Shown piece after piece: positions 38,523 to 64,000 of a DNA stretch of 64,000 nt. The stretch is taken from NCBI RefSeq assembly GCF_963678975.1, contig NC_089276.1, positions 4,613,098 to 4,677,097 of the forward strand, given 5' to 3'. Position numbers and translations under genes: made by a program. A model generated the notes under the pieces. The model saw nothing but the letters and a program-made list of their open reading frames with translations, did not search any database and was not told the origin of the DNA. The DNA comes from Dysidea avara. Lineage: Eukaryota; Porifera; Demospongiae; Dictyoceratida; Dysideidae. How positions within the stretch are numbered: position 1 is the first letter of the stretch; every line of letters starts with the position of its first letter.

Positions 38523-40187
38523 AAAATGGGTGTGGTGTATCTCAAGTCTGTTACCGGATTGGCTAAAGGGAATTCTTCTGCAGTTTATTGTAGTAATCGG
38601 CGAATCATTCAGCGCCCAGCACCGCTTACATCACTCAGATTAACTAAGGAAGGTTTTCAGGCAACGCCGCTTACACCCTTTGGAAAAGTATACGACATAA
38701 ACGAACACGCCCATGTAAAATAAACCAATACGCATGCGTATAGTGGTATTGTGGTGAAAGGTGTGGCTTGATGTTTTTATATGGTTTATAAAATTCCACT
38801 GTAGCATGATCAAGTTGCCATGCAACTGTTGATCACTGCTTTTTCAAAAGTTCTCCCCTAAAAGCCAAACATACGTTTGCAGAAGGCGATGCCAACGTGA
38901 GCATAACCCCCTGTATTACAGGCTTCAAGCCTTCTCACAGGTCCCTAGTGGGATAGCATTCACAGAACACTGACATAGATATTCCCAACCCATAATCTAT
39001 AACACTGAGCACTGTTCAATGAATTTCATAATAAGACTTTTCCCCTAGCAACCTGATAATTGTAGTGGTGAATGTCTAAAGTAACATTTCCAAGTTTTAA
39101 AATGATAGCACTAGCTATATAGACTATTATAGGCCACGAGATACGATATTTTAAAGTCTGTAAATATTTCATGCATATGCTGCATTGTCTATGTGATCAC
39201 AGATGTGACGTGATGTAGCTATAGACAGTCTATGTATGCACAAAATTCATATCTCTATCAAGAAGTCACAGTGTTCATGAGGCAGTGTAGCTTAACTATG
39301 AAGCTATGAATAAGGATCTTAAAGGGCAGCTATTATTGCTGTGACCTTTTTTTTCCTGCTCTTCAACTTTTCAGCAAAGTGCACCCCCCTTTCCAAACCG
39401 CCTCTGGACATTTTATTGTTTGTAGTTTTCCATACATTGTCTAAGTAGCTAATTCTTTGTGATTTATATGCTGTAATATGCAGGTATATAGCTAGCTAGG
39501 CAACCAAACTGAAACTTCAACTTTGAGACATTACAGGCTACAGCCATTTCTCCACAAGCACATGCTAATATTATTGTGTGCTGAGAAATACAGACCAGTT
39601 CAGGTTATATCCATTTACTGCCTGTGCTTGGCTCTTGTTATCAAGGGCCACAGGTTAATTAACTGATCATGAGAGATTTATGTGACACACGTGATCCAGC
39701 AGTAATTTCTACTGTAGTTTCATCCAGGGATCACATCATCCTAGTTTCTCAATTCCTCCAATGTCTGTCTACTTATTATTGCATTGCATTGTGAGATATT
39801 GTAACTAGCTACACAGTTACAAATTGGAATCCTTGTCCTTATAGCTGTGAGATAACACTTATCTAGAGAGTAACTTTTGTTCATTGCTAGCTATTCTGTT
39901 TATTTGCTGTTTATATCATTCACTCAGTGCATAACTACAGATGTTAGGGACATTAGAGAATGATCATCAGTGTATGCACCTTCTTCACAAAATCCACTGC
40001 CCATGATGTCCATACTAACAGATATACACATATTCAATACTGTACAATACGTATACAACTAAAACAGTTACATCACTACATTATATAAAATAAGATTATT
40101 TGCATTGGGTTTGGTTGTGTATAAAGATGCTGAGGCTCATATATATATGCAAGTAAGAAAGAGAAAGAGAGAAATAAGCTGTATTTG
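38523..40187. other. Region between the RPTP and lectin-Ig receptor genes
   Basis: About 1.7 kb separating the 3' end of the upstream receptor gene from the RPTP start, both on the minus strand. It should hold the RPTP promoter. No other coding exon seen. Confidence 0.5.
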
Positions 40188-54468
<14,281 letters not shown>

Positions 54469-54824
54469 CTTATCAATCCTGTAGAAGGGAAAGCGGCTGA
54501 TTACTCGTGCTGTATAAACTCTTGACTTCGCTTCACACACACACGCAACCAATATTAGTTCTGATGAACGTAAAGAGCGATAAGTGGGGCGAGTGTGCGG
54601 ATACGAATCAGTCTACGCGGTCAGTTCTCACCTAGTAACAGAAACTGGCTGTTAACGCAGTAGAATCGCTAGTACTACTAGCTCGGAACCTTGGAATTCG
54701 AAAAATACACCCCCACTAAAATATCTGATCTGCCTTGAACGATTAATTGCAATTTCATTCAATTAGCTTTCGTAATTAAAATAATTTGAAATATACCATC
54801 AATACATAAATAAACATACAAAAA
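54469..54824. other. Upstream region of the lectin-Ig receptor
   Basis: 356 bp between the receptor start codon and the 3' end of the upstream JmjC gene, both on the minus strand. It should include the receptor promoter. CpG content is raised at 54480-54670. Confidence 0.45.
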
Positions 54825-57095
54825 CTAGAGTGAAAACTCGCTAGCTCCGTAGATAAATTCTGCTGCTAAGCCAACACTTTCTTGCAAGTTTAATACAGCA
54901 TGGCCCCACATGTCTGGTACAAAAACTAAGTCACCCGGATATTGTAAACACTCCAGAGCACCAATAGGTTTTTGCTGCTGTTGCCACCATTGCCACACAT
55001 GCTGGCGAGAATAAAATGCTTCTGTGGGTGGATAAAGGAACCATCGCTTCTTTCCATATATCAAAACATTCCATGCATTTCTGTGGAAATGTCCTGGAGC
55101 CCCAGAAAGAGCTGGCCCAATGTAAAATTGTACATGTGACAAAGTGGCGTGAGTTAATTCTGGGTCTAAAATTGACGGGAGAACGAAATCATCTAAAAGT
55201 GGGGAATTTTCACTGATTGGTTCAAAAATATACGAAGGCTGTGAAGGATACTCTTTCTCACCCATCTGTGATAGCTGGTCCATTTTATTGACAAATTCCT
55301 GCAGAGTTACAAATTTTGTTTCATTATCACTGTAACCAAATGATTCACCATAAGGAACAACTACTTCTTTAAACTCGAGTGTCCCATACTCTTTAACAAA
55401 CTGTTGTCGTTGCCACTTACGAAACAGGTTCTTTACATTCTTGGAGTTCACAACATTGCGGACAATAACAGGTCTCTGTAGACTAAGATATTCATATAAG
55501 AAATCTTCATTGCTTATATCAGAAACAACATCAAAATCACATTTGTCTTCAGTTAGGATATTGGGCAGAACAAACGGACTATCATTCCAGCCACCTTGTG
55601 AGTGTTTTATAGGTGGATGATAAGATATTTTCTTTAGACAGTTGGGAGCCAACTTTGCTCTACCAAGAGCAGTGGAAAACTTTTCAGCAGTCCAACGGTG
55701 AGAGCATGCAATGTCTAAAGCAGTTTTGTTAAAGAGGTCTTCTTCTTTGGGTGACAAACCAGCTTCAAGTAAAGGTTTTACAATGTCATAATTACCTTTC
55801 ATGGCCGCTATGTGCAACGAAGTGTGCCATAGAGCAGTACGACTTTGAGGACCATCTTGTGAATGTGATAAAATATCATTCAGTACAGAAACACTGCCCA
55901 AAGATGCAGCATTCAGCAATGGTGTCCATCCAAACCGATTTTCAGCATATACCACAGCTCCTTCACCAACAAGATTGTCAATTATTCCCTGCCTTGTCAA
56001 ACACAATGAGAATATATTCCTAACATCTTTCTGCATAACCACCATGTCATAACTGATCTGTTCATCCTCAGATAGCTGACAATTGTACTCATGTTCGTCC
56101 CATGCACTTTTTCCCATCATCAATAAGTGTCTTGCCATGTTTACAATGTTAGCATCAAAGCCAGCAGTAAGTAATCTCAGAGAATGTGCAGTCACAACTT
56201 CATAGGCATACTCTTCATTGCCAAATCCTTGATCAACATATTTGACTTCCATGTCATGTCGAAGGTACTTTATCCCAGTTGATATATCACCAAGTCCTAA
56301 TGAAAGAAACGCAAATGGAGACATCAAGTCCCTAGAATTTGATACTCCTTTTAAACCAATAATAATTTTGTACAAGTAGCTTGCTTTTAGTACTAGTTTC
56401 TCGTGCAAGTAAGACTTGAGTAGTTTAAGAAACATGTCAATTATTTCATTGCCTTCAGTGGTAGTTAGTAAGAAACTCCACTCGTCTTCTCGTTGTACCA
56501 CAATGTTAGCTAACAAATGAGGCCAACTTGGAACACCAAGTAGCAGCTCAAGGTATCTCTCCAGCGTCAAGACAACTTCATTGTGTCGATGGAGATCAAA
56601 CAGTAGCAATGAAGCACTTCGGTAAAAATCTAAATTATCTGGATCCTTAGTCAATGCATCATCAATGAACATCAAAGCTTCCTCAATACGACCGATCTTA
56701 AGAAGGATGGATGCAAGATTCCACAAAGCAACTGTATTGTTTGGTTCTTGTACTATGCAGTTAGCAACGAGATCTAGTGCTGGCTCATAATTTTTTTCTT
56801 CATTGGTATCAACGTAGTTTTTAGCTGCCTCCAGTAGTGATTCGCATGTGGACACCTCTTTACTAGTCTCCTCACCTTCAGCTGGTGGTGAATGGTCTTG
56901 GTATTTTTGTGGTGTCCTTTTGTAATCACGCGGTGCAAAATATATACCAGCACACAATGTTACTAAGCATAGTATCAGAACAACCCATTTTCTTTTGGAG
57001 CCACTGGACTCAAGTGTCATGGAAGTATCGTCAGTAGATCGAACTGCATCCTTATCAGTCGTACCCTTGCGTTTCCTAGCTGACCGAGCTGACAT
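54825..57095 (-). CDS. Type II membrane TPR-ankyrin-JmjC (cupin) oxygenase-like protein, intronless
   Basis: 756-aa protein from one uninterrupted exon. The start MSARSARKRKG at 57095 is chosen because the open frame upstream of it overlaps the divergent CLUAP1 gene. Order: basic N-terminus, signal anchor at about 37-53 (WVVLILCLVTLCAGIYF), TPR-like helices at about 80-190 (ALWNLASILLKIGRIEEAL), ankyrin repeats at about 425-515 (GWTPLLNAASLGS, TSLHIAAMKGNYDIVKPLL), and a C-terminal JmjC/cupin-8 domain at about 560-756. Expected metal ligands are H669 and H671 in GAPGHFHRNAWN, an HxH in place of the usual HxD/E, and H732 in PDMWGHAVLNL. A Lys of YGKKRWFLYPP could bind 2-oxoglutarate. By family it would be a 2-oxoglutarate- and Fe(II)-dependent hydroxylase facing the ER or Golgi lumen; the substrate is unknown. 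Confidence 0.85.
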   Translation of the reverse strand: MSARSARKRKGTTDKDAVRSTDDTSMTLESSGSKRKWVVLILCLVTLCAGIYFAPRDYKRTPQKYQDHSPPAEGEETSKEVSTCESLLEAAKNYVDTNEEKNYEPALDLVANCIVQEPNNTVALWNLASILLKIGRIEEALMFIDDALTKDPDNLDFYRSASLLLFDLHRHNEVVLTLERYLELLLGVPSWPHLLANIVVQREDEWSFLLTTTEGNEIIDMFLKLLKSYLHEKLVLKASYLYKIIIGLKGVSNSRDLMSPFAFLSLGLGDISTGIKYLRHDMEVKYVDQGFGNEEYAYEVVTAHSLRLLTAGFDANIVNMARHLLMMGKSAWDEHEYNCQLSEDEQISYDMVVMQKDVRNIFSLCLTRQGIIDNLVGEGAVVYAENRFGWTPLLNAASLGSVSVLNDILSHSQDGPQSRTALWHTSLHIAAMKGNYDIVKPLLEAGLSPKEEDLFNKTALDIACSHRWTAEKFSTALGRAKLAPNCLKKISYHPPIKHSQGGWNDSPFVLPNILTEDKCDFDVVSDISNEDFLYEYLSLQRPVIVRNVVNSKNVKNLFRKWQRQQFVKEYGTLEFKEVVVPYGESFGYSDNETKFVTLQEFVNKMDQLSQMGEKEYPSQPSYIFEPISENSPLLDDFVLPSILDPELTHATLSHVQFYIGPALSGAPGHFHRNAWNVLIYGKKRWFLYPPTEAFYSRQHVWQWWQQQQKPIGALECLQYPGDLVFVPDMWGHAVLNLQESVGLAAEFIYGASEFSL

Positions 57096-57204
57096 TTTCC
57101 AATTGTTTAGTGCGTTTCTTATTAACGCGCACTTTAGAAGCGCGAAACTATAGAAACGGCAAGTAAACAAACACGACAAAAGTGACATTATCTTGCGTTT
57201 CAAG
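57096..57204. promoter_or_regulatory. Bidirectional promoter between the JmjC gene and CLUAP1
   Basis: Only 109 bp separate the two divergent start codons, so both 5' UTRs and core promoters must lie here or overlap the coding regions. It contains GCG-rich bits (TTAACGCGCACTTTAGAAGC). No TATA box at a typical distance is evident. Confidence 0.6.
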
Positions 57205-58398
57205 ATGTCGTATAGAGACTTGAGAAACTTTACAGAAATGATGAGATCTTTGGGGTACCCAAGGCTCATTTCGATGGAGAACTTCAGACAGCCAAACTTC
57301 AGCCTTGTTTCTGAAATTTTGTCTTGGTTAGTGGACAGATATGACCCTCTAGCCAGCTTGCCTACCGACACGGACACTGAGCAAGACAGGGTCATCTATA
57401 TTAAGTCCATTGCACAGTTCATGGCCAGTAAAGCTAATATCAAACTTAATGTGAAGAAGCTGTACACTGCAGATGGTTATGCTGTTAAAGAACTACTGAA
57501 AGTAGCTTCAATGCTTTACATTGCAATGAGAACCAACCAGGACTGTAAGACAGATAGTGCTGACAATGATGTGGCACCATCTTCTGTAGAAATTAACAAG
57601 AAAGTAGAAAACTTGAAAGTGTGCCGACAGTTGACATCTGAGATCACAAATCACGGTGCTAAATTGTACGATTTGCTGGGAAAAGAGCAAGAGCTGAGAG
57701 GCTTTAGAAGTGAAGCAATATTATATCCTCTGGATGTTAACAAGATGGAAGGCAACATACAGAATAGTATTAGTAGTGTTAATCAAGAGATACAACAGTT
57801 AGATCATAGACTAGAGAACTCTGCTAGTGATGAAGCTAGCCTTGAAGCAAAGATTGAAAAAAGAAAAGCTGATTTGGAGAGGAACCAAAAGAGGTTAAAA
57901 CGTCTGGAACACGTCAAGCCAGCATACATGGACGAATATGAAAAGCTTGAAGGAGATTTACAGAAGCAGTACAAACTATACATGGAAAAGTTTTGCAACC
58001 TTACATTTCTGGAACAGCAGCTTGAAGAGCACAACAGGACAGAGCAAGACAAGGTTGAAGAAACAGAGAATACCCTCAAAAGAATGCAGCAGAAACTTCA
58101 AGAAGAGGAGAGACGAATGATGCAAGATGACGTGGTTAGCAGTGATCTCCTCAATGACGACGACAATGACTACAACTTACAGTCAAGATCTCATGAAGGT
58201 GGTAACAAGGTGTTTGGTAGTATGACAGGAGGGAGAGAAGAAAGTGATGAAGATTCTTTGAGCAGTTCTGGAAGTGCCTTGGAAGAAGAAGATAAAGAAC
58301 TGGAAATGTTGAATGAATCAGAAGCAAGTGACGGTGTTGATGATCAAGATGCAAACTTTAACAATCATGAAGAAGAGTCTTCTGATGATGATTTTTAA
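57205..58398 (+). CDS. CLUAP1: Clusterin-associated protein 1 homologue (intraflagellar transport protein IFT38)
   Basis: IFT-B complex subunit needed to build cilia and flagella, expected in flagellated cells. 397 aa, intronless. The N-terminus, [20 protein letters not shown] then [12 protein letters not shown], is close to human CLUAP1 as I remember it ([20 protein letters not shown]). Further conserved blocks are [75 protein letters not shown] and FMDEY-like YMDEYEKLE. The N-terminal part should fold as a calponin-homology-like domain. A long coiled coil spans about 180-310, and the C-terminus is acidic, ending DDDF like the human DNDF end. The start at 57205 matches the family; an in-frame extension of four residues upstream is not used. 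Confidence 0.97.
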   Translation: MSYRDLRNFTEMMRSLGYPRLISMENFRQPNFSLVSEILSWLVDRYDPLASLPTDTDTEQDRVIYIKSIAQFMASKANIKLNVKKLYTADGYAVKELLKVASMLYIAMRTNQDCKTDSADNDVAPSSVEINKKVENLKVCRQLTSEITNHGAKLYDLLGKEQELRGFRSEAILYPLDVNKMEGNIQNSISSVNQEIQQLDHRLENSASDEASLEAKIEKRKADLERNQKRLKRLEHVKPAYMDEYEKLEGDLQKQYKLYMEKFCNLTFLEQQLEEHNRTEQDKVEETENTLKRMQQKLQEEERRMMQDDVVSSDLLNDDDNDYNLQSRSHEGGNKVFGSMTGGREESDEDSLSSSGSALEEEDKELEMLNESEASDGVDDQDANFNNHEEESSDDDF

Positions 58399-58581
58399 TG
58401 TAGTTGTAATGTTGTATAGTTGTGATGTATGTTGTGTATTGTATACATTTGTGTACATGTTAAGTATTTATTAAATTGATTTTTAAGACTGGGTGGTAAT
58501 TATAATTCTTTCGTAAGACAATAGTACAATGCCAAAATACTTTGGTTGTGGGTTTGGGTTTACTACAACAGCATCTGCAGC

Positions 58582-59311
58582 ATGGGACGGTGGCTGTCAC
58601 TACAAGCGGTTGAACTGCTATTGATAGTTGTTCTCAGTGCAGTAGGCACAGATGACTTCTACTCCATCGCTGCTACAGACATCAATGGCAAAAACGTAGC
58701 CATGAGCAAGTACAAAGGAAAAGTGAGCACGGAAATTTTGGCACACAGTGCATGAATGTCGTGTACTGTACGCCCCGTGTAGTACATTCATCAATGCACT
58801 GAGCAAGCTATAATTGAAAGCTAGTGTGTAATGCTTTTGTACAGCTGTAGTTTTTGTTTTATGTACATAGTAAGCAGTAAAGGATGATGTTGCTTGACAG
58901 GTTTTGTTGATAGTGAACGTGGCAAGCTACTGTGGATACACGGATACTAACTATCGGAGACTGACTTGGCTACAGACTAACTACCAGTCACAAGGCTTGG
59001 AGGTGCTGGGGTTCCCCTGTAATCAATTTGGCAATCAGGAACCTGGAAGCCATGCAGACATCGTGAAGTTTGCTAAATCAAACTATGACCTCAATTTTCG
59101 TCTGTTCTCTAAGATCAATGTAATTGGAGAGGGACGCAGTTCAATATATGATTATTTGATGGGACAGACTGGAAGTGAGCCTTCATGGAACTTTGCAAAA
59201 TACCTTGTTGATCGTAATGGGAAGGTAGTACAGTTTTTTGATACACAAGCTAAAGAAGAAGACATTCTATCATCAATACAATATTTGCTATCAAAGAAAG
59301 ATGAACTTTAA
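58582..59311 (+). CDS. Secreted Cys-type glutathione peroxidase, 2 exons
   Basis: Thiol peroxidase reducing hydroperoxides with glutathione or thioredoxin. Exon 1 is 58582-58722 (47 codons) and exon 2 is 58901-59311, joined in phase 0 through GGAAAA|GTGAGC and TGCTTGACAG|GTT; 183 aa. The N-terminus has a hydrophobic stretch, LLLIVVLSAVG, which reads as a signal peptide, so secretion or ER location is likely. The catalytic set is complete: C58 in NVASYCGYT at the peroxidatic position (Cys, not Sec, so no SECIS is needed), Gln in LGFPCNQFGNQEPG, and Trp/Asn in EPSWNFAKYLV. The short length without a tetramer-interface insertion resembles GPX4/GPX7/GPX8-type monomers. It lies about 180 bp after CLUAP1 on the same strand. 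Confidence 0.93.
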
Positions 59312-60549
59312 CAATAAGAGTTGTAAGGTAGCCAATATTGTTTAATAATTTACATGCATGGTTATAAAGTGTGCTTAAGGTTACGGGATAGTGAGCGACT
59401 GTCAAACAAAATTTTTATTACGTAATTAAGGCGGGCTTGGTGTTGTTGTGTTTTGTATCAGCTGGTAACAGGCTTAAATTGTTGGGAGAATAATAGCGTG
59501 CTGACTGGACAGTTACAAGGTACAAGAAAACACACGTAACAGTACAAGATAACATAGATACAACACACTTAGCAACTGGCGCACCTGTAAGCGCATGCGT
59601 AGTTTTGCTGACTAATGGCGATATTTTCCTGAACCAAAAATCAGGACTGTCAAACTAGTTGTTAACATTTTGTATAAACAGACTACTAGTCTGGCTTCTT
59701 GTCTAGGTCCTGACGGAGCCATTTGTTAAAAATAATGTTTCTAGTGCTTGTGATATCAATTTAAAAATTAATTTTGTGACCACAGTGTCTTGCTTTAGGC
59801 CACATTGTAGTCATATTTCAGCAACTATACACATTATTCACAAATCCTCTTGTCAGTCCCTCACAAGTGATGTTCTTCAAACCTTAGAATTGTTAGTAAG
59901 TTCTCATGGTTCTTCATTGGTCTGATTTTTGGTTCACAGTTTTCACTGTTTGGCATGGGGACAACTCATGTTTCCATAACAACATTTGAATTCCATGTCG
60001 ATTTATGAGAAGTTAAGAATGCATAAATATTTGATAACAATGCATTAAGAAAAATCAAACCCCTTATCATGAAAAATGATCGATAGTGTACATGTGGGGT
60101 TTACAGTATCCCGTAACCTTAAAACATGATAGTTGTGTTGTATGAAAACGTAAAGTAGTGTGCATGCACTGCTTGAGGTAATGCTTCACTACATTTTTAG
60201 GCCACTTACAAATGTATTATCTAAATTAACAAAATTGGACTGTGGAATACTGTCAAGGTATTCACTGAAAATAAGTGACTAAAATTATTGAAAACGAGAA
60301 CTTTTGGTATGATTACACTATTACCATGCTTATGAAACTACAGACATAATATTTACTAGTAAAACAATGACAACTACAGTAGCCCAAACAGTGGAATTTT
60401 AGATTGCTTGAGAATTGTACATGCATTAATCAGGTGAGACAACTCGTTTTTTCACTAATGTGACCTGTACAATAAACATTCTTCATTGTTGTAAGTAGTT
60501 TTAAAAATATGATTGAAAAATAAGAGTATTGTTCTCTGCATAACATACA
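59312..60549. other. Region between converging GPX and ankyrin-PH genes
   Basis: Tail-to-tail gap largely occupied by the TTAA-flanked element at 59379-60118. No further gene seen. Confidence 0.6.
59379..60118. mobile_element. piggyBac-like MITE, 740 bp
   Basis: Bounded by TTAA on both sides (59375-59378 and 60119-60122). The terminal inverted repeats are GGTTACGGGATA and TATCCCGTAACC, 12 bp and perfect. The TTAA target is diagnostic of piggyBac-type transposition. There is no transposase frame inside, so it is nonautonomous. Confidence 0.75.
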
Positions 60550-63500
60550 CTACACTATATCATCATTGTCATTATTTACAATGGAGGAAGGCAAGTGATC
60601 GGGTTGAGGCTTGTTAGGGGTTGAAGTGAACACTGTTGGATTACTAATCACCGTAGAGCCATCATCGATGGGCTCCTCTTCTATTGTCTGATGAACATTT
60701 GATTTGCTCTTTGAAGCAGTTTTCGCAGCAGAATTTCTACCAGATGAAAAAAATTGGCTGTTACTTGCTACTGGAGAATTTCCTATTGGGTTACGAACAA
60801 AAGAGTTTTCTGTCCACCCATCATCAGCTCCACTAGGCGTTGTTAGCCCGGAGATGGTACTGAGATTGTCAAGGCTCCCTCCAATGTAGCTATGGTCTTC
60901 AGCCGTTGCTTCTTGTTGCTGGCAGAGTTTAGTCAGTTCTCTTAGCCAGCCATTGTAAGCTCTAGCAGTATACGCTACTACATCTAATGGGCCTGTATTA
61001 GTTGTGATAATACAGAAGGCATATTTGTGGAGGTCTAACGGAGCATAGTCTAGTCTGTTTCTTATTGTTAAACTAGGAGATGGCTGTACAGATAACAGCT
61101 TGAGTTCTTCTATCTGTTTAGGGTTAGTATTGTCATCTCTTGAGTGAAGTAGAACTTTCTTCTTCTTGTCCAGTCTGAAGAAATGGTGTTCAACAGGTCC
61201 TATATGTAGAGTATGGACAATAATGTATGTGTTGATTGGTGTGTGATGTGTGTAATAAAAGTTGGATTCAATGTAGCAGGAGCTTGTATGCGCTTTAAGG
61301 TAAAAGTTTGCACTTCAGGTTTACTGTGAATACACAATTTATTTATTTTGATGTGACTTGTATATTTCAGCACAACCCTCTCAGTTTGTATGTAGTCTCA
61401 ATTGTAGCATTGAAGGTCCATTAATATTAAGTGATACTGATATTGAGGGCCTGCCTTAGAGTTTGTTAATAATGTTCTTATTGAAAGGACTTAGTGTTGT
61501 GTACATGTGTGTGTAAACATGTCCTTGTTAGAGAAGTATCAGTCCAGAGTGTTTGTATGTATACAGTCTGCATTTCACATTATGATGATCTTTATTCTAC
61601 ACACATGTAGTAACACTGACCTTTCCCATACTTGGTGAAGAGTCCGAGGTAACATCCCTTCTCTACCAGTATCTTATCCCCTTCACTGGATTCCTCCGAG
61701 ATTACAGAGGGGCCTGTAATTGCTGCACTGGCTGTGTCTTCCTCTCCATCAATATCATCTGAAAGGTGACTGGTGGAGCGTACTAGTGGTGAACGAGGCA
61801 ACTCTCCAAAGCTTGGTACTCGACTACGCAAGGTTGATAAACTAGCAGACCTACGTAAAATAATTATACAAGTTTTGCTTGCTTGCATGATGTCAAAAGT
61901 GAATGAGGTTAGAACAAAGTGAACTTGTATGCACAATTACACAAACAGCAATTACACATGAACACAACATACCTCGACACTCTTGCAAAATCAGATTGTG
62001 ACGTCTCGTGACTGGTTAACATAGCCACAACATAATCATGTCCCTTCACACGAGCATAATCCAAGGATGATTTACCACAGTTGTCTCTCTGACTGGCATC
62101 TGCTCCTCTGTCTAACAACAGGGCACAAGTGTCCACCTTGTTGTATACTGCAGCCCAGTGAAGTGGGGTACGACCCTATAATAACAGGAATTGGATGTGC
62201 ATATGTGCTCTAGTATGCCCACTTATCCAACAATCTCTGAAACTCCCCATCTTGTATATGTACTAGATACACAATGGGCCAGACAAATCAGTGCACTGGA
62301 CCCAATAAAGTGCAATGCCACATGTAACAGGAATGTACACTAAAGTAATGATATTCATATGATGTGCACATTGTGTGCTTCTGTGTATTATTCTCACATT
62401 CACAGGCACTAGCACACACTTATCTACCATACAACATTACACATAAGCCATGTGTGTTTGTGTGTTGTGTAACATGTTAATGTGTCACTACTGACACACA
62501 GCACCAGAGAAATGTGTGTTTTGTTCACTTAACTGCAGCTCTCAGTAGGTGACATTTACACTGCTTAGTCCTGATACCTCAGTTAGCAACCACCTCTTTA
62601 ATTAATAGTGGACATGTACCAACATCATGTGTGTATGTACGTTCCCAAACACAGCTAAGGTGTGCTTTATTACTGCATTAATAAGATCACTCTATTTATA
62701 GTGACCATTTTTAATTTGGTCACAGAGATGGCAATATATGAATCACAACAATGTAAAGTTTTTCATATTCCACATTGCATCATGTGGGAGTGGATGGAAA
62801 AATAATCTTTGTTCTCACCAGGACTATGTTGAAGCCATAATGATAACCATAGCATGGCTTTGTTTTGTAGGCAGTGGACACTAAACCATATAATCCACTA
62901 ACATGAACACCCTTGTAGGTTGTGTAATGTTTCTTCCAATTATGAATGTATTCTTTATGTAATAGCAACAGAGCAATCAAGCTAGTGCAAGAGTTGAATG
63001 TTTTCCAGGGAATTTTCACATAGTAGGTAAAGTAAAAAAAGTGTTTTAAAAGTTTTGGTTATACAAATGTGAAACATGGTGAACTGATCTGTGTGTCACA
63101 GAAATATACACACAAGATCAACAAAATCATACTGTACCATATGACAGGAAATTTTGACAGAACGTCAGTTGTCAACTTTTATTCGCCAAAACTCTAAAGT
63201 GGTATTTAGATTTTGTCAACATTTAATTATGGATTCATTAACTCTTCCTTCCGTCAAAATTTTCTGCTGTATGGAACATATTGCTAAATGAGACGGATCC
63301 TTCCATGTAGTTGAATAATGGTACCTTTTTATCCGTATCATAAACTGCATCCAAGCGAAGGTTGAGGATCACCTCACAGGCCTTGCATGAGCCCTTCTCA
63401 GCAGCAGTATGCATCACTGTACGACCCTGTGTGTGTATGTAATAGCAATCATACAGTATATGAAGAGTAGTGCTGTTGCCACAGAATGTACTTATAACCA

Positions 63501-64000
63501 CTACACATTGGACAATCGTTGAGTCTTCGTACACAGCAGTCAGTCCCATTGATTGTGAAATGGCCCACTCTAAACTTCACACAAAAGTGTTCATTAACAT
63601 AATATTTTAGTCAGCAGATGAATCCGAGCCATGGACAGGCATAGGGAGTCTTTATGGATGGACTCCCTTTACAGTATACATTACTCATCAACATGTATGG
63701 GATACATATCAGTATATGGGGATATGTTGGGTTGAAGTGTTTCCATACAAATGTAACTTATAGTGCTTCTATAAGTGTTTGTGTGCACACATCTTGAAAC
63801 TGAGAGAAGGGAAGGATATCAAATGTGTGTGTAATGTAAGGAACCTTGAAACCTTATAGATATAATGTCTGTGCGTAGGGTGTATGTCTGTGTGTGTTGT
63901 GTGTTGTGTGCAGCATGTAACATAGCAGACATATGTCCATACCAGTTTGTCCTTAAAGTACGTCATATTGGGAGACAGTAACAATTTGAGACACTTCACA
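60550..64000 (-). CDS. Ankyrin-repeat and PH-domain protein, 3' part, runs off the window
   Basis: Exons, 5' to 3': 63943-64000 and beyond (CLKLLLSPNMTYFKDKL), 63325-63426, 61973-62175, 61621-61850, 60550-61199; all joins are in frame and the stop is at 60550-60552. The ankyrin repeats read GRTVMHTAAEKGSCKACEVI and GRTPLHWAAVYNKVDTCALL, then CGKSSLDYARVKGHDYVVAM. A Ser-rich linker follows, then a PH domain split over two exons: GCYLGLFTKYGKG, EHHFFRLDKKKKVLLHS and the closing helix YTARAYNGWLRELTKL. A low-complexity, partly acidic tail ends NDNDDIV. The ANK-then-PH order suggests a membrane-lipid adaptor. ORP1L-type proteins share that order, but no lipid-transfer domain follows. The N-terminal part lies outside the window, so I give no name. 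Confidence 0.85.

Noticed and set aside
57193-57204. Upstream in-frame extension of CLUAP1
   Set aside because: The [20 protein letters not shown] start at 57205 matches the family N-terminus exactly; the extension is only four residues without an ATG.
57096-57395. N-terminal extension of the JmjC frame by 100 residues
   Set aside because: It overlaps the CLUAP1 coding region in antisense and has no conserved features; the ATG at 57095 precedes a typical cytosolic basic tail and anchor.

Overview
The window reads as nuclear DNA of an early-branching animal, most likely a sponge. This is inferred from the gene content (tandem-domain receptor tyrosine phosphatase, C-type lectin/Ig/FN3 receptor, IFT38, CHST15-like sulfotransferase), the AT-rich composition and the many short GT-AG introns. 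I have no species-level proof. Exon coordinates were placed by reading both strands for GT-AG borders and requiring phase continuity; every multi-exon model except the low-confidence ones stays in frame throughout.

Layout. 1-13.2 kb is gene-poor and full of old repeats: one exon-like piece at the left edge, a mariner-type MITE, inverted repeat copies, a nested hAT MITE with a perfect 8-bp target duplication, and a 1.7-kb element with long terminal inverted repeats. A CpG-rich stretch near 13.2-13.4 kb may be the 5' UTR exon of a plus-strand carbohydrate sulfotransferase gene (15.8-17.2 kb), whose reading frame has one shift. On the minus strand follow D-2-hydroxyglutarate dehydrogenase (18.7-30.6 kb, 17 exons), a receptor protein tyrosine phosphatase (31.7-38.5 kb, 18 exons), a C-type lectin / 4 Ig / 2 FN3 single-pass receptor (40.2-54.5 kb, 12 exons) and an intronless TPR-ankyrin-JmjC type II membrane protein (54.8-57.1 kb). 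The last is head to head with CLUAP1/IFT38 (57.2-58.4 kb, plus), with 109 bp between start codons. A secreted Cys-type glutathione peroxidase (58.6-59.3 kb, plus), a piggyBac-like MITE flanked by TTAA, and a partial ankyrin-PH gene on the minus strand (60.5 kb to the window end) complete the window.

The most interesting locus is 31.7-54.5 kb. Two neighbouring same-strand receptor genes each have a signal peptide and a transmembrane exon. One carries an adhesion-type ectodomain with a short tail; the other a Ser-Gly/Thr-rich stalk with one competent and one dead PTP domain. The transmembrane exon of the first and the first cytoplasmic exon of the second have compatible splice phases, so skipping two exons would join them in frame into a LAR-like receptor phosphatase. 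This is a prediction to test, not a demonstrated transcript.
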